From contig CP031970.1 of the NCBI GenBank assembly GCA_022354845.1, positions 1 to 64,000 on the forward strand: a stretch of DNA of 64,000 nucleotides. Direction: 5' to 3'. Position numbers and translations under genes: made by a program. Numbering within the stretch: the stretch's first letter is position 1; each line of letters opens with the position of its first letter. A model generated the notes under the pieces. That model did no database searches, had not been told where the DNA came from, and saw nothing but the letters and a program-made list of their open reading frames with translations. Source of the DNA: Streptococcus suis. Lineage in GTDB: Bacteria > Bacillota > Bacilli > Lactobacillales > Streptococcaceae. Below are positions 35,287 to 46,145 of the stretch, one piece after another.

Positions 35287-36747
35287 ATGTACGAAGTTAA
35301 ATCACTTAATGAAGAATGCGGAGTCTTCGGGATTTGGGGTCATCCGCAAGCTGCTCAGGTCACATATTTTGGACTCCATAGTTTGCAGCACCGAGGTCAA
35401 GAAGGCGCAGGGATTTTAGCAAATGATAAAGGACATTTACGTCGTCATCGGAATACAGGGTTGATTGCGGATGTTTTTAAAAAGTCAGAAGACCTAGAAC
35501 GTCTCACTGGGAGAGCAGCGATAGGTCATGTTCGCTATGCTACGTCAGGTTCGGCTTCTATCCATAACATTCAACCTTTTCTCTTTGAGTTTTCAGATAT
35601 GGAAGTTGGACTAGCTCATAATGGCAATTTGACTAATGCAGTTAGTTTAAAGGCTGAATTAGAAAAAAATGGTTCGATTTTTTCAAGTTCATCTGATACT
35701 GAAATTCTGATGCATTTGATTCGTCGCAGTCATAATCCAGACCTGATGGGTAAAATCAAGGAAGCTCTTAATACTGTCAAGGGTGGATTTGCCTACTTGA
35801 TTATGTTAGAGGATAAAATGGTTGCAGCCTTGGATCCAAACGGTTTTCGTCCATTATCTATTGGAAAGATGAAGAACGGGGCTTGGGTCGTCGCCAGCGA
35901 GACATGTGCGTTTGAAGTTGTTGGAGCAGAATGGGTTCGTGATGTTGAGCCGGGAGAGATGGTCATTATTGATGATTCAGGAATTCGCTATGATACCTAT
36001 ACGACGGATACACAACTTGCAGTTTGTTCGATGGAATATATCTACTTTGCGCGTCCAGATTCTGTCATTCATGGGATCAATGTTCATACCGCCCGAAAAA
36101 ATATGGGGCGCCGTTTGGCTCAAGAATTTCAACACGAAGCAGATATTGTTGTTGGTGTGCCTAATTCATCACTTTCAGCTGCAATGGGTTTTGCAGAGGA
36201 GTCCGGTTTGCCAAATGAGATGGGGCTGATTAAAAATCAGTACATTCAAAGGACCTTTATCCAGCCTACACAGGAATTACGGGAACAGGGTGTTCGCATG
36301 AAGTTATCAGCTGTTTCCAGTGTTGTTAAGGATAAGCGCGTGGTTATGATTGACGATTCAATTGTTCGAGGAACAACGAGTCGTCGTATTGTCAAACTGT
36401 TACGTGATGCTGGTGCGAAAGAGGTCCATGTTGCTATCGGTAGTCCAGAACTGAAGTATCCATGTTTTTATGGAATTGACATTCAAACACGTAGAGAACT
36501 GATTTCAGCCAATCATTCTGTAGATGAGGTTTGTGAAATTATAGGAGCTGATAGCCTTACCTATCTGTCATTAGATGGTTTGATAGACTCGATTGGTATA
36601 AAAACAGATGCACCAAAGGGTGGGCTCTGTGTGGCGTATTTTGATGGAGAATTTCCAACGCCCCTTTATGACTATGAGGAAGAATATCTTCGAAGCTTAG
36701 AAGAGAAAACTAGTTTCTACATAGAGAATGTCAAAAGAGATAAATAA
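35287..36747 (+). CDS. purF: Amidophosphoribosyltransferase
   Basis: First committed purine step, PRPP plus glutamine to phosphoribosylamine. The 486 residues start [16 protein letters not shown]11 becomes the N-terminal nucleophile after propeptide removal. The PRPP motif [14 protein letters not shown] is visible. The frame extends upstream into purL but 35287 fits homologues and follows AAAGGG. A three-segment hairpin follows the stop. Confidence 0.96.
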   Translation: MYEVKSLNEECGVFGIWGHPQAAQVTYFGLHSLQHRGQEGAGILANDKGHLRRHRNTGLIADVFKKSEDLERLTGRAAIGHVRYATSGSASIHNIQPFLFEFSDMEVGLAHNGNLTNAVSLKAELEKNGSIFSSSSDTEILMHLIRRSHNPDLMGKIKEALNTVKGGFAYLIMLEDKMVAALDPNGFRPLSIGKMKNGAWVVASETCAFEVVGAEWVRDVEPGEMVIIDDSGIRYDTYTTDTQLAVCSMEYIYFARPDSVIHGINVHTARKNMGRRLAQEFQHEADIVVGVPNSSLSAAMGFAEESGLPNEMGLIKNQYIQRTFIQPTQELREQGVRMKLSAVSSVVKDKRVVMIDDSIVRGTTSRRIVKLLRDAGAKEVHVAIGSPELKYPCFYGIDIQTRRELISANHSVDEVCEIIGADSLTYLSLDGLIDSIGIKTDAPKGGLCVAYFDGEFPTPLYDYEEEYLRSLEEKTSFYIENVKRDK

Positions 36748-36748
36748 G

Positions 36749-36786
36749 TGTCAATCAATATTGACAACCTTGTAAACCTTGTCAAT
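36749..36786 (+). promoter_or_regulatory. Mutually exclusive hairpins between purF and purM
   Basis: TGTCAAT (36749-36755) can pair with ATTGACA (36760-36766), or ATTGACAA (36760-36767) with TTGTCAAT (36779-36786). The shared middle arm means only one stem can form at a time. There is no T run. The purM ribosome binding site GAGGAAAGG lies just downstream. Confidence 0.45.
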
Positions 36787-36819
36787 CAACTGTAAAGTTT
36801 TTAGAGGAAAGGAAATAGA

Positions 36820-37842
36820 ATGACGAATAAAAATGCTTATGCTCAGTCAGGAGTGGATGTCGAAGCGGGTTATGAAGTAGTTGAACGTATCAAAAAACAC
36901 GTTGCTCGGACAGAGCGATTGGGTGTCATGGGGGCACTAGGTGGTTTTGGTGGTATGTTTGACCTAACCAAATTAGATGTGAAAGAGCCTGTTTTAGTAT
37001 CAGGAACTGATGGTGTTGGTACTAAGCTTATGCTTGCAATTCAATATGACAAACATGACACAATTGGCCAAGATTGTGTTGCGATGTGTGTCAACGATAT
37101 TATTGCAGCAGGTGCAGAACCGCTTTATTTCCTTGACTATATTGCGACAGGGAAAAATGAGCCAGCTAAATTGGAACAAATAGTGGCAGGTGTTGCAGAA
37201 GGCTGTGTCCAAGCAGGTTGCGGGTTGATTGGTGGTGAAACTGCTGAAATGCCTGGCATGTACGGCGAAGATGATTATGATTTAGCCGGTTTTGCAGTCG
37301 GAATCGCTGATAAATCACAAATTATTGACGGAAGTAAGGTCAAAGAAGGTGATATCTTACTCGGGTTAGCTTCAAGTGGCATCCACTCTAATGGTTATTC
37401 ATTGGTTCGCCGTGTTTTTGCGAATCTTGATGGTGACGCTCTGTTGCCAGAGCTCAATGGCAAAGCTCTTAAGGATGTCTTACTAGAACCAACACGTATT
37501 TATGTCCAACAAGTACTACCATTGGTAAAAGATGAACTTGTAAATGGTATCGCTCATATCACTGGTGGTGGATTTATTGAAAATATCCCTCGTATGTTTT
37601 CAGATGATTTAGCAGCAGAGATTGAAGAAGATAAGATTCCAGTCCTTCCTATCTTCACCGCCCTTGAAACATATGGCAAAATCAAACACGAAGAAATGTT
37701 TGAAATCTTCAACATGGGGATTGGTTTGGTGCTAGCAGTCAGTCCTGAAAAGGTTGACAAGGTTCGAGAATCAGTCAATGAAGATGTTTATGAAATTGGT
37801 CGTATTGTAATCAAAGAAGACAAGAGTGTGATAATCAAATGA
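36820..37842 (+). CDS. purM: Phosphoribosylformylglycinamidine cyclo-ligase
   Basis: AIR synthetase, purine step 5. The 340 residues match the family, with the AIRS motif [11 protein letters not shown] near 60-70 and [11 protein letters not shown]. It overlaps purN by four bases (ATGA). Confidence 0.97.
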   Translation: MTNKNAYAQSGVDVEAGYEVVERIKKHVARTERLGVMGALGGFGGMFDLTKLDVKEPVLVSGTDGVGTKLMLAIQYDKHDTIGQDCVAMCVNDIIAAGAEPLYFLDYIATGKNEPAKLEQIVAGVAEGCVQAGCGLIGGETAEMPGMYGEDDYDLAGFAVGIADKSQIIDGSKVKEGDILLGLASSGIHSNGYSLVRRVFANLDGDALLPELNGKALKDVLLEPTRIYVQQVLPLVKDELVNGIAHITGGGFIENIPRMFSDDLAAEIEEDKIPVLPIFTALETYGKIKHEEMFEIFNMGIGLVLAVSPEKVDKVRESVNEDVYEIGRIVIKEDKSVIIK

Positions 37843-38396
37843 AGCGAATAGCAATTTTTGCCTCTGGTAATGGTTCCAATTTTCAAGTTATAGCTGAACA
37901 ATTCAAGGTACATTTTGTTTTTTCAGATCATAGAGATGCTTTCGTTTTAAAGAGAGCTGAAACATTAGGAGTTCCAGCCTATGCTTTTGAACTGAAGGAG
38001 TTTGCTGATAAACAGTCATATGAAAAAGCACTCATTGACTTATTGGACAAACACCAGATTGATCTGGTTGTTTTAGCTGGCTATATGAAGATTGTTGGCC
38101 CTACATTGCTTGCTAAGTACGAGGGACGGATTATCAATATTCATCCAGCTTATCTGCCAGAATTTCCAGGAGCCCATGGGATTGAAGATGCCTGGGAAGC
38201 TGACGTTCCAGAGAGTGGTGTGACGGTTCACTGGGTCGACAGTGGTGTTGATACAGGTCAAATTATTAAACAAGTCCGTGTACCTAGGTTGGCTGATGAT
38301 CATTTGGAGCAGTTTGAGGAACGGATTCACGCCGCAGAATATCAGCTTTATCCAACAGTTTTAGAAGAGCTGGGGGTGGAAAGGATAGAGTTATGA
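37839..38396 (+). CDS. purN: Phosphoribosylglycinamide formyltransferase
   Basis: 10-formyl-THF-dependent GAR transformylase, purine step 3. It is 185 residues. [10 protein letters not shown] binds the substrate phosphate; the catalytic triad includes N in [10 protein letters not shown], the following H, and D in the later DSGVDTG segment. It overlaps purM before it and a small membrane gene after it. Confidence 0.96.
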   Translation: MKRIAIFASGNGSNFQVIAEQFKVHFVFSDHRDAFVLKRAETLGVPAYAFELKEFADKQSYEKALIDLLDKHQIDLVVLAGYMKIVGPTLLAKYEGRIINIHPAYLPEFPGAHGIEDAWEADVPESGVTVHWVDSGVDTGQIIKQVRVPRLADDHLEQFEERIHAAEYQLYPTVLEELGVERIEL

Positions 38397-38551
38397 TAAA
38401 GAAAATAATCTCATTCGTTTTGGTATTTGTTTTAGCTGCTCTGCTATTTAATAGCTTTATTTTTGCAAACTTAGAAAATCCAGCACGTTTGATATTGGCC
38501 TATGGATTATCCTTGATTTTATCAGGATTTTTAATGACTCAAATCAAATAG
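38393..38551 (+). CDS. 52-residue two-helix membrane protein in the pur operon
   Basis: It starts on the purN stop (ATGA overlap) and encodes two hydrophobic helices (about 4-25 and 31-48), with basic residues only at the N-terminus. The overlap and the clean frame argue for a real gene. I do not recognise the family, and nothing in sequence links it to purine synthesis beyond position. Confidence 0.65.
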   Translation: MIKKIISFVLVFVLAALLFNSFIFANLENPARLILAYGLSLILSGFLMTQIK

Positions 38552-38576
38552 TAAAAGTGTAGAAGAAGGAGTAAAT

Positions 38577-40124
38577 ATGACAAAGCGTGCGTTAATTAGC
38601 GTATCTGATAAAAATGGTATCGTGGAATTTGCCAAGGAACTAAACAGTTTTGGTTGGGAGATTATCTCAACAGGCGGTACAAAAGTTACATTGGATCAGG
38701 CGGGTATTCCCACTATTGCCATTGATGATGTGACAGGTTTTCCAGAGATGATGGATGGTCGTGTCAAGACTCTTCATCCGAAAATTCACGGTGGTTTGTT
38801 GGCACGTCGGGATTTGGACAGCCATTTGCAAGCTGCCAGCGACCATGAAATTGACTTGATTGATTTGGTGGTAGTCAACCTTTATCCATTCAAAGAAACA
38901 ATTCTTCGCCCGGATGTAACCTATGATTTGGCAGTGGAGAACATTGACATTGGTGGTCCATCTATGTTGCGCTCAGCGGCCAAGAATCATGCCAGTGTGA
39001 CAGTTGTGGTAGACCCGGCAGATTATCCAACAGTTTTAGGAGAAATAGCAGAGCGGGGGGAAACTAGCTACTCAACGCGTCAGCGATTAGCAGCGAAGGT
39101 CTTTCGTCATACCGCAGCTTACGACGCTTTAATAGCTGATTATTTCACTAAGCAAGTAGGTGAAGAGAAACCTGAGAAACTTACTCTTACTTATGACCTT
39201 AATCAGCCAATGCGCTATGGAGAAAATCCACAACAAAATGCGGATTTCTATCAAAACGCACTTCCGACTGCATATTCCATTGCAACTGCTAAGCAGTTAA
39301 ACGGGAAGGAACTATCCTTCAATAACATTCGTGATGCGGATGCCGCTATTCGTATTATCCGTGATTTCAAGGACCGTCCAACTGTTGTAGCTCTTAAACA
39401 TATGAATCCATGTGGTATCGGACAAGCAGATACTATTGAAAATGCGTGGGATTATGCTTATGAGGCTGATCCAGTATCGATTTTCGGAGGAATCGTTGTA
39501 CTCAACAGAGAAGTAGATGCTGCGACTGCTGAAAAGATGCATCCGATTTTCTTAGAGATCATCATCGCACCGAGCTACTCGGCAGAAGCGTTAGCAATTT
39601 TGACCAATAAAAAGAAAAATCTTCGCATTTTGGAATTGGCTTTTGATGCTCAAGATGCTAGTGAAGTAGAAAAGGAATTCACAGGCGTTGTTGGTGGTCT
39701 CTTGGTGCAGAATCAGGACGTGGTGGTGGAAAACCCAGCGGACTGGCAGGTTGTGACTGAGCGTCAACCGTCCGAGCAAGAGTGGGCGGCTATGGAGTTC
39801 GCCTGGAAGTCTTCTAAGTATGTCAAATCCAACGGGATCATCATCACCAATGACAAGATGACCTTGGGAGTGGGACCGGGGCAAACCAACCGTGTAGCTT
39901 CCGTCCGCATTGCTATCGAGCAAGCTAAGGACCGCTTGGATGGTGCTGTTTTAGCATCGGATGCATTTTTCCCATTTGCAGATAATGTGGAAGAGATTGC
40001 TGTAGCAGGTATTAAGGCCATCATTCAGCCTGGTGGATCCGTCCGTGACCAGGATTCCATTGACATGGCCAATAACTATGGCTTAACTATGGTCTTTACA
40101 GGAGTCAGACATTTTAGACATTGA
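38577..40124 (+). CDS. purH: Bifunctional AICAR transformylase/IMP cyclohydrolase
   Basis: The last two steps to IMP. It is 515 residues: N-terminal MGS-like cyclohydrolase (about 1-200) and C-terminal AICARFT domain with KHMNPCGIG near 272-280. AGAAGGAG precedes the ATG. It ends in a terminator, so purD starts a new transcript. Confidence 0.97.
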   Translation: MTKRALISVSDKNGIVEFAKELNSFGWEIISTGGTKVTLDQAGIPTIAIDDVTGFPEMMDGRVKTLHPKIHGGLLARRDLDSHLQAASDHEIDLIDLVVVNLYPFKETILRPDVTYDLAVENIDIGGPSMLRSAAKNHASVTVVVDPADYPTVLGEIAERGETSYSTRQRLAAKVFRHTAAYDALIADYFTKQVGEEKPEKLTLTYDLNQPMRYGENPQQNADFYQNALPTAYSIATAKQLNGKELSFNNIRDADAAIRIIRDFKDRPTVVALKHMNPCGIGQADTIENAWDYAYEADPVSIFGGIVVLNREVDAATAEKMHPIFLEIIIAPSYSAEALAILTNKKKNLRILELAFDAQDASEVEKEFTGVVGGLLVQNQDVVVENPADWQVVTERQPSEQEWAAMEFAWKSSKYVKSNGIIITNDKMTLGVGPGQTNRVASVRIAIEQAKDRLDGAVLASDAFFPFADNVEEIAVAGIKAIIQPGGSVRDQDSIDMANNYGLTMVFTGVRHFRH

Positions 40125-40131
40125 GAATTTT

Positions 40132-40152
40132 GCTCACCTTGTGTGAGCTTTT
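40132..40152 (+). terminator. Terminator after purH
   Basis: GCTCAC (40132-40137) and GTGAGC (40142-40147) with T run. Confidence 0.8.
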
Positions 40153-40158
40153 TCCATT

Positions 40159-40210
40159 CCCGAACATTCTCCTGTTTTTTCTATTAAAATCCGTCTGTTT
40201 TTGCTATACT
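40159..40210 (+). promoter_or_regulatory. PurBox and promoter of purD-purE-purK
   Basis: CCGAACATT at 40159-40167 is a perfect PurR box core. TATACT at 40205-40210 is a good -10 without a recognisable -35. That pattern fits activation by PurR, as described in Lactococcus. Confidence 0.6.
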
Positions 40211-40242
40211 ATTCATATAAAATCCGTTTTTGAGGTGAATAC

Positions 40243-41505
40243 ATGAAACTCTTGGTTGTTGGGTCTGGTGGTCGTGAACATGCGATTGCAAAGAAGTTGT
40301 TGGCATCTGATCAGGTAGAACAGGTCTTTGTTGCTCCTGGAAATGATGGAATGATTTTAGATGGGATTGAATTAGTGAATATCGGTATTTCCGAACATTC
40401 TGCATTAATCAACTTTGCAAAGGAAAATGACATTGTATGGACTTTTGTTGGTCCAGACGATGCTTTAGCAGCGGGTATCGTTGATGATTTTGAACAGGCT
40501 GGGTTAAAGGCATTTGGTCCGAGTCGTCTCGCCGCGGAGCTAGAGTGGTCAAAAGACTTTGCTAAGCAAATCATGGTCAAATACGGCATTCCAACAGCAG
40601 CCTTTGGCACCTTTTCCAACTTCGAAGAAGCCAAAGCCTACATCGAAGAGCAGGGCGCACCAATCGTTGTCAAGGCGGACGGATTGGCACTGGGCAAGGG
40701 TGTGGTCGTGGCGGAAACTGTCGAGCAGGCGGTCGAAGCGGCACGGGAGATGCTCTTGGACAACAAGTTCGGTGATTCGGGTGCCCGCGTAGTCATCGAG
40801 GAGTTTTTGGAGGGTGAGGAGTTCTCGCTCTTTGCCTTGGTCAACGGCAACCAGTTCTATATCCTGCCGACAGCCCAGGACCACAAGCGTGCCTTTGACG
40901 GCGACCAAGGTCCTAATACAGGCGGCATGGGTGCCTACGCTCCAGTGCCTCACATATCTCAAAGTGTGGTGGACACAGCTGTTGACACCATTGTCAAGCC
41001 TATTCTTGCGGGCATGATTGCTGAAGAGCGACCTTATCTTGGCGTGCTCTATGCTGGCTTGATTCTGACCGATCAAGGTCCTAAAGTCATTGAGTTCAAC
41101 GCTCGATTTGGCGACCCAGAAACTCAGATTATCCTACCTCGCTTGACCTCTGACCTTGCTCAGAACATTGACGACATCCTCCACAAACGCACGACACAGC
41201 TGACTTGGCTAGATAGTGGCGTGACGCTTGGGGTAGTGGTGGCATCAAATGGCTATCCTTTGGATTACGAAAAAGGTGTGGTATTGCCAGCAAAGACCGA
41301 GGGAGACATCACGACCTACTATGCAGGGGCTCGTTTTGCGGAAAATAGCAGAGCACTGCTATCAAACGGCGGTCGGGTCTATATGTTAGTCACTACAGCA
41401 GACACTGTCCAAGAAGCCCAGGAAAAAATTTACTCGGAGCTGAAGAAACAAGATACAACAGGCCTCTTTTATCGGACAGATATTGGAAGTAAAGCTGTTA
41501 AATAA
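40243..41505 (+). CDS. purD: Phosphoribosylamine-glycine ligase
   Basis: GAR synthetase, purine step 2, an ATP-grasp enzyme of 420 residues. LLVVGSGGREHAI is at the N-terminus; the ATP-grasp core includes VVKADGLALGKGV and NARFGDPETQ. From about codon 90 on, C- and G-ending codons become much more common, as in purE and purK. A PurBox-like CCGAACATT also occurs inside the gene at 40391. Confidence 0.97.
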   Translation: MKLLVVGSGGREHAIAKKLLASDQVEQVFVAPGNDGMILDGIELVNIGISEHSALINFAKENDIVWTFVGPDDALAAGIVDDFEQAGLKAFGPSRLAAELEWSKDFAKQIMVKYGIPTAAFGTFSNFEEAKAYIEEQGAPIVVKADGLALGKGVVVAETVEQAVEAAREMLLDNKFGDSGARVVIEEFLEGEEFSLFALVNGNQFYILPTAQDHKRAFDGDQGPNTGGMGAYAPVPHISQSVVDTAVDTIVKPILAGMIAEERPYLGVLYAGLILTDQGPKVIEFNARFGDPETQIILPRLTSDLAQNIDDILHKRTTQLTWLDSGVTLGVVVASNGYPLDYEKGVVLPAKTEGDITTYYAGARFAENSRALLSNGGRVYMLVTTADTVQEAQEKIYSELKKQDTTGLFYRTDIGSKAVK

Positions 41506-41532
41506 CTTGGTATAAGAAAAGGAAGTGCAAAT

Positions 41533-42021
41533 ATGAACATTCCAATTTCCATCATTATGGGTTCTAGTTCTGACTGGAAAACCATGAAAAAAGCGGCCGA
41601 AGTGCTGGATAAATTTGGCGTAGCCTATGAAAAGAAAGTGGTTTCTGCCCATCGCACGCCCGACCTAATGTTCCGTCACGCCGAGGAAGCGCGTGGCCGT
41701 GGTATCAAGGTTATTATCGCAGGAGCGGGTGGTGCGGCTCATTTGCCGGGTATGGTGGCAGCTAAGACAACCCTGCCTGTCATCGGTGTCCCTGTCCAAT
41801 CTCGTGCCCTAAGTGGTGTGGATTCGCTCTATTCTATCGTGCAGATGCCCGGCGGTGTGCCTGTTGCAACCATGGCTATTGGTGAAGCAGGTGCGACCAA
41901 TGCGGCTCTGACAGCTCTTCGCATTCTCTCCATTGAAGACCAAACCATTGCAGCTCAGCTGGTAGACTTTGCCAAGGAGCAGGAAAAAATTGCGGAGGCT
42001 ATGTCAGATGAACTCATCTAA
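41533..42021 (+). CDS. purE: N5-carboxyaminoimidazole ribonucleotide mutase
   Basis: Rearranges N5-CAIR to CAIR after PurK. It is 162 residues with [12 protein letters not shown] and SAHRTPD, the class I PurE signatures. It overlaps purK. Confidence 0.97.
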   Translation: MNIPISIIMGSSSDWKTMKKAAEVLDKFGVAYEKKVVSAHRTPDLMFRHAEEARGRGIKVIIAGAGGAAHLPGMVAAKTTLPVIGVPVQSRALSGVDSLYSIVQMPGGVPVATMAIGEAGATNAALTALRILSIEDQTIAAQLVDFAKEQEKIAEAMSDELI

Positions 42022-43081
42022 AACGATAGGAATTATTGGCGGTGGTCAGCTAGGTCAGATGATGGCCATTTCCGCTATTTACATGGGTCACAAGGTGATC
42101 ACGCTGGATCCTGCAGCGGACTGCCCAGCCTCCAAGGTCAGCGAGGTTATCGTCGCTCCCTATAACGATGTGGCGGCCCTCAAACAGTTGGCGGAGCGGT
42201 GCGATGTCCTGACCTACGAGTTTGAAAATGTCGATGCCGACGGACTGGACGCGGTCATCAAAGACGGCCAGCTGCCTCAGGGAACAGACCTTCTTCGCAT
42301 TTCCCAGAACCGCATTTTTGAGAAGGATTTTTTGGCCAAAAAAGCTGGCGTGCAAGTCGCCCCCTACAAAGTCGTCACATCTAGCCTAGACCTAGAAGGT
42401 TTGGACCTTAGTAAAAACTACGTCTTGAAAACAGCCACTGGGGGCTATGATGGACATGGCCAGAAGGTCATTCGAGAAGGGGTGGACTTGGTAGAGGCTA
42501 GTCAACTGGCAAATTCTGCCGAGTGTGTCTTGGAAGAGTTTGTGAATTTCGACCTAGAAATCTCCGTCCTTGTGTCTGGGAATGGCTCCGACTATACCGT
42601 CTTTCCTGTACAGGAAAATATCCACCGCAATAATATTCTTTACAAGACCATCGTGCCTGCCCGTATTTCAGATGAACTTGCTGAAAAAGCCAAAACCATG
42701 GCCCTGCAAATCGCCGGCCAGCTCCATTTAGCAGGCACCCTCTGTGTTGAAATGTTTGTGGCAGGGCAAGAAATTCTTGTGAATGAGATTGCCCCTCGAC
42801 CACACAATTCAGGACACTATTCTATTGAAGCTTGTAATTTTTCACAGTTTGATACCCATATACAGGGTATCCTTGGTCAACCCCTACCTCCTATCCGCCT
42901 GCTCTCTCCAGCCGTTATGATCAACGTCCTCGGACAAGACATGGAAGCAGCACAAGCCTTTTCTCAAGAAAATCCTAACGCATATCTTCATTTTTATGGT
43001 AAACTAGAAGCGAAGCACAATCGCAAAATGGGACATGTGACGGTGTTAGCAGAAGATTTGGATAAAGTGAGGGAGTTTTAA
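42008..43081 (+). CDS. purK: 5-(carboxyamino)imidazole ribonucleotide synthase
   Basis: ATP-grasp carboxylase making N5-CAIR from AIR and bicarbonate. It is 357 residues starting [18 protein letters not shown]. The ATG at 42008 lies within the end of purE (14-base overlap) and is preferred over an upstream in-frame ATG because homologues start here. Codon use is GC-rich relative to the next gene. Confidence 0.96.
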   Translation: MNSSKTIGIIGGGQLGQMMAISAIYMGHKVITLDPAADCPASKVSEVIVAPYNDVAALKQLAERCDVLTYEFENVDADGLDAVIKDGQLPQGTDLLRISQNRIFEKDFLAKKAGVQVAPYKVVTSSLDLEGLDLSKNYVLKTATGGYDGHGQKVIREGVDLVEASQLANSAECVLEEFVNFDLEISVLVSGNGSDYTVFPVQENIHRNNILYKTIVPARISDELAEKAKTMALQIAGQLHLAGTLCVEMFVAGQEILVNEIAPRPHNSGHYSIEACNFSQFDTHIQGILGQPLPPIRLLSPAVMINVLGQDMEAAQAFSQENPNAYLHFYGKLEAKHNRKMGHVTVLAEDLDKVREF

Positions 43082-43093
43082 GGAGAAGTTGTA

Positions 43094-44611
43094 ATGGGAA
43101 AAATGAAAGATTTATTTCCTGAGTTTTATCAAGACTCTCTAGCAGTTAGTGATTTTGCTGAAAATGATAAACCAAACCTTGTTATTTTTGATTCTAATTT
43201 TTTGTTAGATATTTTAAGATTGCCTACTGAGGTGGCAAAAAAATATTTAGAAGCGATTGATAAAGTTAAAGGACATATATTTGTGCCATACTTAGTTGGA
43301 GTCGAATTTAATTTCAACAAGAAAAAAGTTAAGATTGAAACGAAAGAAAGCATCAAATTACTGAAGCAAAATATGCATTATAGCTTTGAAGATAATTATC
43401 AGCATTTCTTTAAGAAATGGTATGACGAATTATTAGATAGCAAGTCTCTATCCTTTGTGTCTAATAGAACCCAGAGAGAGAATTTGCAGGAAAGTTTTAA
43501 AGAATCTGCTACTAAATTCAGTCAAGAAGTCGAGAAGAGAAAAAAACAAATGTTTTCTGAACTTGATAAATCAATTGAGGCAAAATATACAGAAGAATTA
43601 GATAAACTTACTAGTGAAATTATTGAGTTGCTCGACAACTCGGTAGCTGAAAAATTAGAGCAAGAGTGGTTGGATAAAGTGCAAGAGTCTGGTAGTATAA
43701 GGTATGACCGAGAGATACCGCCAGGATTTAATGATAGGAAAAATAAAGGCACCAAGGTTCGTTGTTATTCAGGTCTATCTTATGAACAACAATATGGAGA
43801 CTATATTATTTGGGAAGAAATATTACATAAAGTCGCTAGAGATGGAAACGGCTATGGCATGAAGGTTATTTTTGTGACAAGTGACGGTAACTCAGAAAGC
43901 AAGTATGATATTATGTACAAAGTCAAAGGAAAAACTGTTGGGCCAAACATCTACATGGTTAATGAGCTTTATAATTTAAAATATGGTTATGACATATTAA
44001 GTAACCCAACGCCTTCAGAACAGAGGACTGAAAAGATTTTATTTGTAATTGATGGTTTTCGTTTTATGTCATTAGCAAATGCGCTGAATAAGGATGAAGC
44101 CAAGATTTATCAACCAGAGATTGCTAATGTAGATTCACATCGATCTTCACTTCTCGATTTGGATAGAAGTAATCAGGTATTTTTGCGTACTAGACTTGAC
44201 GATGTTACCATAGAATTGGAAGAATTGGATAAAAAGTACAATGAAATTTACCGCGCTTATAGTGAGTCAAGAGATGTGGAACAAAGAAACTATTATGAAA
44301 AACAAATGGATGAGATAGGCTATCGAAAAAGAGATATATTAAATTATCGAAATAAGCTTGTTAATAGTTTGGGTAATCCGTACAGTGATGATGGGATTGA
44401 AAATGAAGTTAATAAAGAGAGGATTTTAGCTGAACTGCACAAAGCTTATAGATTACGGACTCAAATCGAAGATATTGAAAATGAGCTTGAGATGATTACC
44501 GACCCAGAGATTATCTCTGCATTGACATTACGTAAAGAATCTCTAATCGAAAAATACAGAATGACAAACCGAAAAATTAGACGCCTGCGCCATAGATTAA
44601 ATGAAAATTAG
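43094..44611 (+). CDS. PIN-like domain protein (DUF4935/PIN_8-type)
   Basis: A 505-residue protein unrelated to purine synthesis. Residues about 28-60 (NLVIFDSNFLLDIL) give a PIN-type nuclease start with an acidic residue. Further acidic positions occur in VGVEFNF (about 76), GDYIIWEE (about 237) and FVTSDG (about 260), the usual pattern of a metal-binding PIN active site. Charged coiled-coil stretches follow (about 120-200, 370-500). Large PIN_8 proteins are suspected RNases in defence or toxin roles. Low G+C against GC-rich purK suggests later insertion between purK and purB. AAGGAG precedes the ATG. Confidence 0.7.
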   Translation: MGKMKDLFPEFYQDSLAVSDFAENDKPNLVIFDSNFLLDILRLPTEVAKKYLEAIDKVKGHIFVPYLVGVEFNFNKKKVKIETKESIKLLKQNMHYSFEDNYQHFFKKWYDELLDSKSLSFVSNRTQRENLQESFKESATKFSQEVEKRKKQMFSELDKSIEAKYTEELDKLTSEIIELLDNSVAEKLEQEWLDKVQESGSIRYDREIPPGFNDRKNKGTKVRCYSGLSYEQQYGDYIIWEEILHKVARDGNGYGMKVIFVTSDGNSESKYDIMYKVKGKTVGPNIYMVNELYNLKYGYDILSNPTPSEQRTEKILFVIDGFRFMSLANALNKDEAKIYQPEIANVDSHRSSLLDLDRSNQVFLRTRLDDVTIELEELDKKYNEIYRAYSESRDVEQRNYYEKQMDEIGYRKRDILNYRNKLVNSLGNPYSDDGIENEVNKERILAELHKAYRLRTQIEDIENELEMITDPEIISALTLRKESLIEKYRMTNRKIRRLRHRLNEN

Positions 44612-44660
44612 GGGAATACTCGAATGCTGACAATCAGATTCAAGCCCCCTAGGTGTTTTT
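44608..44660 (+). terminator. Terminator after the PIN-like gene
   Basis: TAGGGG (44609-44614) with CCCCTA (44646-44651), inner GAAT/ATTC and CTG/CAG pairs, then a T run. Confidence 0.65.
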
Positions 44661-44715
44661 TATTTAAGAGCGTATTTGGCAATGATTATAATATAAAGGG
44701 AATTAAGGAGAAAAA

Positions 44716-46008
44716 ATGTTAACACGTTATTCACGCCCTGAGATGGCGGCTATTTGGAGTGAAGAAAACAAGTACCGGGCTTGGTTGGAGGTGGAAATCC
44801 TCGCTGATGAGGCTTGGGCTGAGTTGGGTGAGATTCCGAAGGAAGATGTGGCTTTGATTCGTGAGAAAGCGACTTTTGACATCGACCGCATTTTAGAGAT
44901 TGAAGAGGAAACTCGTCACGATGTGGTGGCTTTCACGCGTGCGGTTTCGGAAAGTCTTGGTGAGGAACGCAAGTGGGTCCACTACGGTCTGACGTCGACC
45001 GACGTGGTGGATACGGCTTACGGCTACCTCTACAAGCAGGCCAACGACATTATCCGTCGCGACCTTGAAAACTTTACCAATATCATCGCCGACAAGGCGC
45101 GTGAACACAAGTACACCATTATGATGGGGCGGACTCACGGTGTCCATGCGGAGCCAACGACCTTCGGTCTTAAGTTGGCGACTTGGTATAGCGAAATGAA
45201 ACGCAACATGGAGCGTTTTGATGTGGCGGCTAAAGGCGTTGAGGCTGGTAAAATTTCAGGTGCGGTTGGTAACTTTGCCAACATTCCTCCATTTGTGGAA
45301 GAGTATGTTTGTAGCAAATTGGGCATTCGTCCGCAGGAAATTTCGACCCAGGTCCTTCCTCGTGACCTCCACGCAGAATATTTTTCAGCCCTAGCATTGA
45401 TTGCAACGTCTATCGAGCGTATGGCGACAGAAATCCGTGGACTACAAAAATCTGAACAACGCGAAGTAGAAGAGTATTTCGCCAAAGGCCAAAAAGGTAG
45501 CTCTGCTATGCCTCATAAACGTAACCCTATCGGCTCTGAAAATATGACTGGTCTGGCTCGTGTGGTTCGTGGTCACTTGGTGACGGCTTTTGAGAATGTG
45601 GCCCTCTGGCACGAACGTGATATTTCCCACTCGTCAGCGGAGCGCATTATCACGCCGGATACGACTATCCTTATTAACTACATGCTCAATCGTTTTGGCA
45701 ATATTGTTAAGAATTTGACGGTCTTCCCTGAGAATATGAAACGCAATATGGAGTCGACTTTTGGCTTGATTTACAGCCAGCGTGTCATGCTCAGTTTGAT
45801 TGAAAAAGGTATGACGCGTGAGGAAGCCTATGACTTGGTGCAACCAAAAACGGCACAGTCTTGGGATAATCAAGTGGACTTCAAGCCTCTTCTTGAAGCG
45901 GATGAGCGCGTGACAGCTAAACTTAGTCAGAAAGAAATCGATGAACTCTTCAACCCAGACTACTATGCTAAGCGTGTGGATGATATCTTTGCTCGACTTG
46001 GATTATAA
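44716..46008 (+). CDS. purB: Adenylosuccinate lyase
   Basis: Fumarate-releasing lyase acting on SAICAR and adenylosuccinate. It is 430 residues with the superfamily signature [11 protein letters not shown] starting at G261 and an N-terminal [12 protein letters not shown]. It has its own promoter region and terminator. It is the last chromosomal-core gene before the bacteriocin island. Confidence 0.97.
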   Translation: MLTRYSRPEMAAIWSEENKYRAWLEVEILADEAWAELGEIPKEDVALIREKATFDIDRILEIEEETRHDVVAFTRAVSESLGEERKWVHYGLTSTDVVDTAYGYLYKQANDIIRRDLENFTNIIADKAREHKYTIMMGRTHGVHAEPTTFGLKLATWYSEMKRNMERFDVAAKGVEAGKISGAVGNFANIPPFVEEYVCSKLGIRPQEISTQVLPRDLHAEYFSALALIATSIERMATEIRGLQKSEQREVEEYFAKGQKGSSAMPHKRNPIGSENMTGLARVVRGHLVTAFENVALWHERDISHSSAERIITPDTTILINYMLNRFGNIVKNLTVFPENMKRNMESTFGLIYSQRVMLSLIEKGMTREEAYDLVQPKTAQSWDNQVDFKPLLEADERVTAKLSQKEIDELFNPDYYAKRVDDIFARLGL

Positions 46009-46016
46009 AAAAATCA

Positions 46017-46048
46017 AAATTCTTTGGATCTTCCAGAGAATTTTTTTT
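46017..46048 (+). terminator. Terminator after purB (copy 1 of a duplicated segment)
   Basis: AAATTCT-t-TGGA pairs with TCCA-g-AGAATTT, followed by T8. A near-identical terminator stands at 49817. Confidence 0.85.
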
Positions 46049-46055
46049 GTTTACT

Positions 46056-46063
46056 TACGAATA
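46056..46063 (+). promoter_or_regulatory. Cin-box (SigX promoter) for the circular bacteriocin operon
   Basis: TACGAATA, the consensus octamer for the competence sigma factor SigX/ComX, with a T8 run 9-16 bases upstream as in known cin promoters. It is 220 bases ahead of the bacteriocin start. A second, imperfect box TGCGAACA lies at 46137-46144. Confidence 0.75.
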
Positions 46064-46145
46064 AATAGGTGAAGGGGAAAAAAAGCTCCCAACTTATTCA
46101 AAAAAATTAATAATTTTTCAAAAAATGCAAACAATTTGCGAACAA

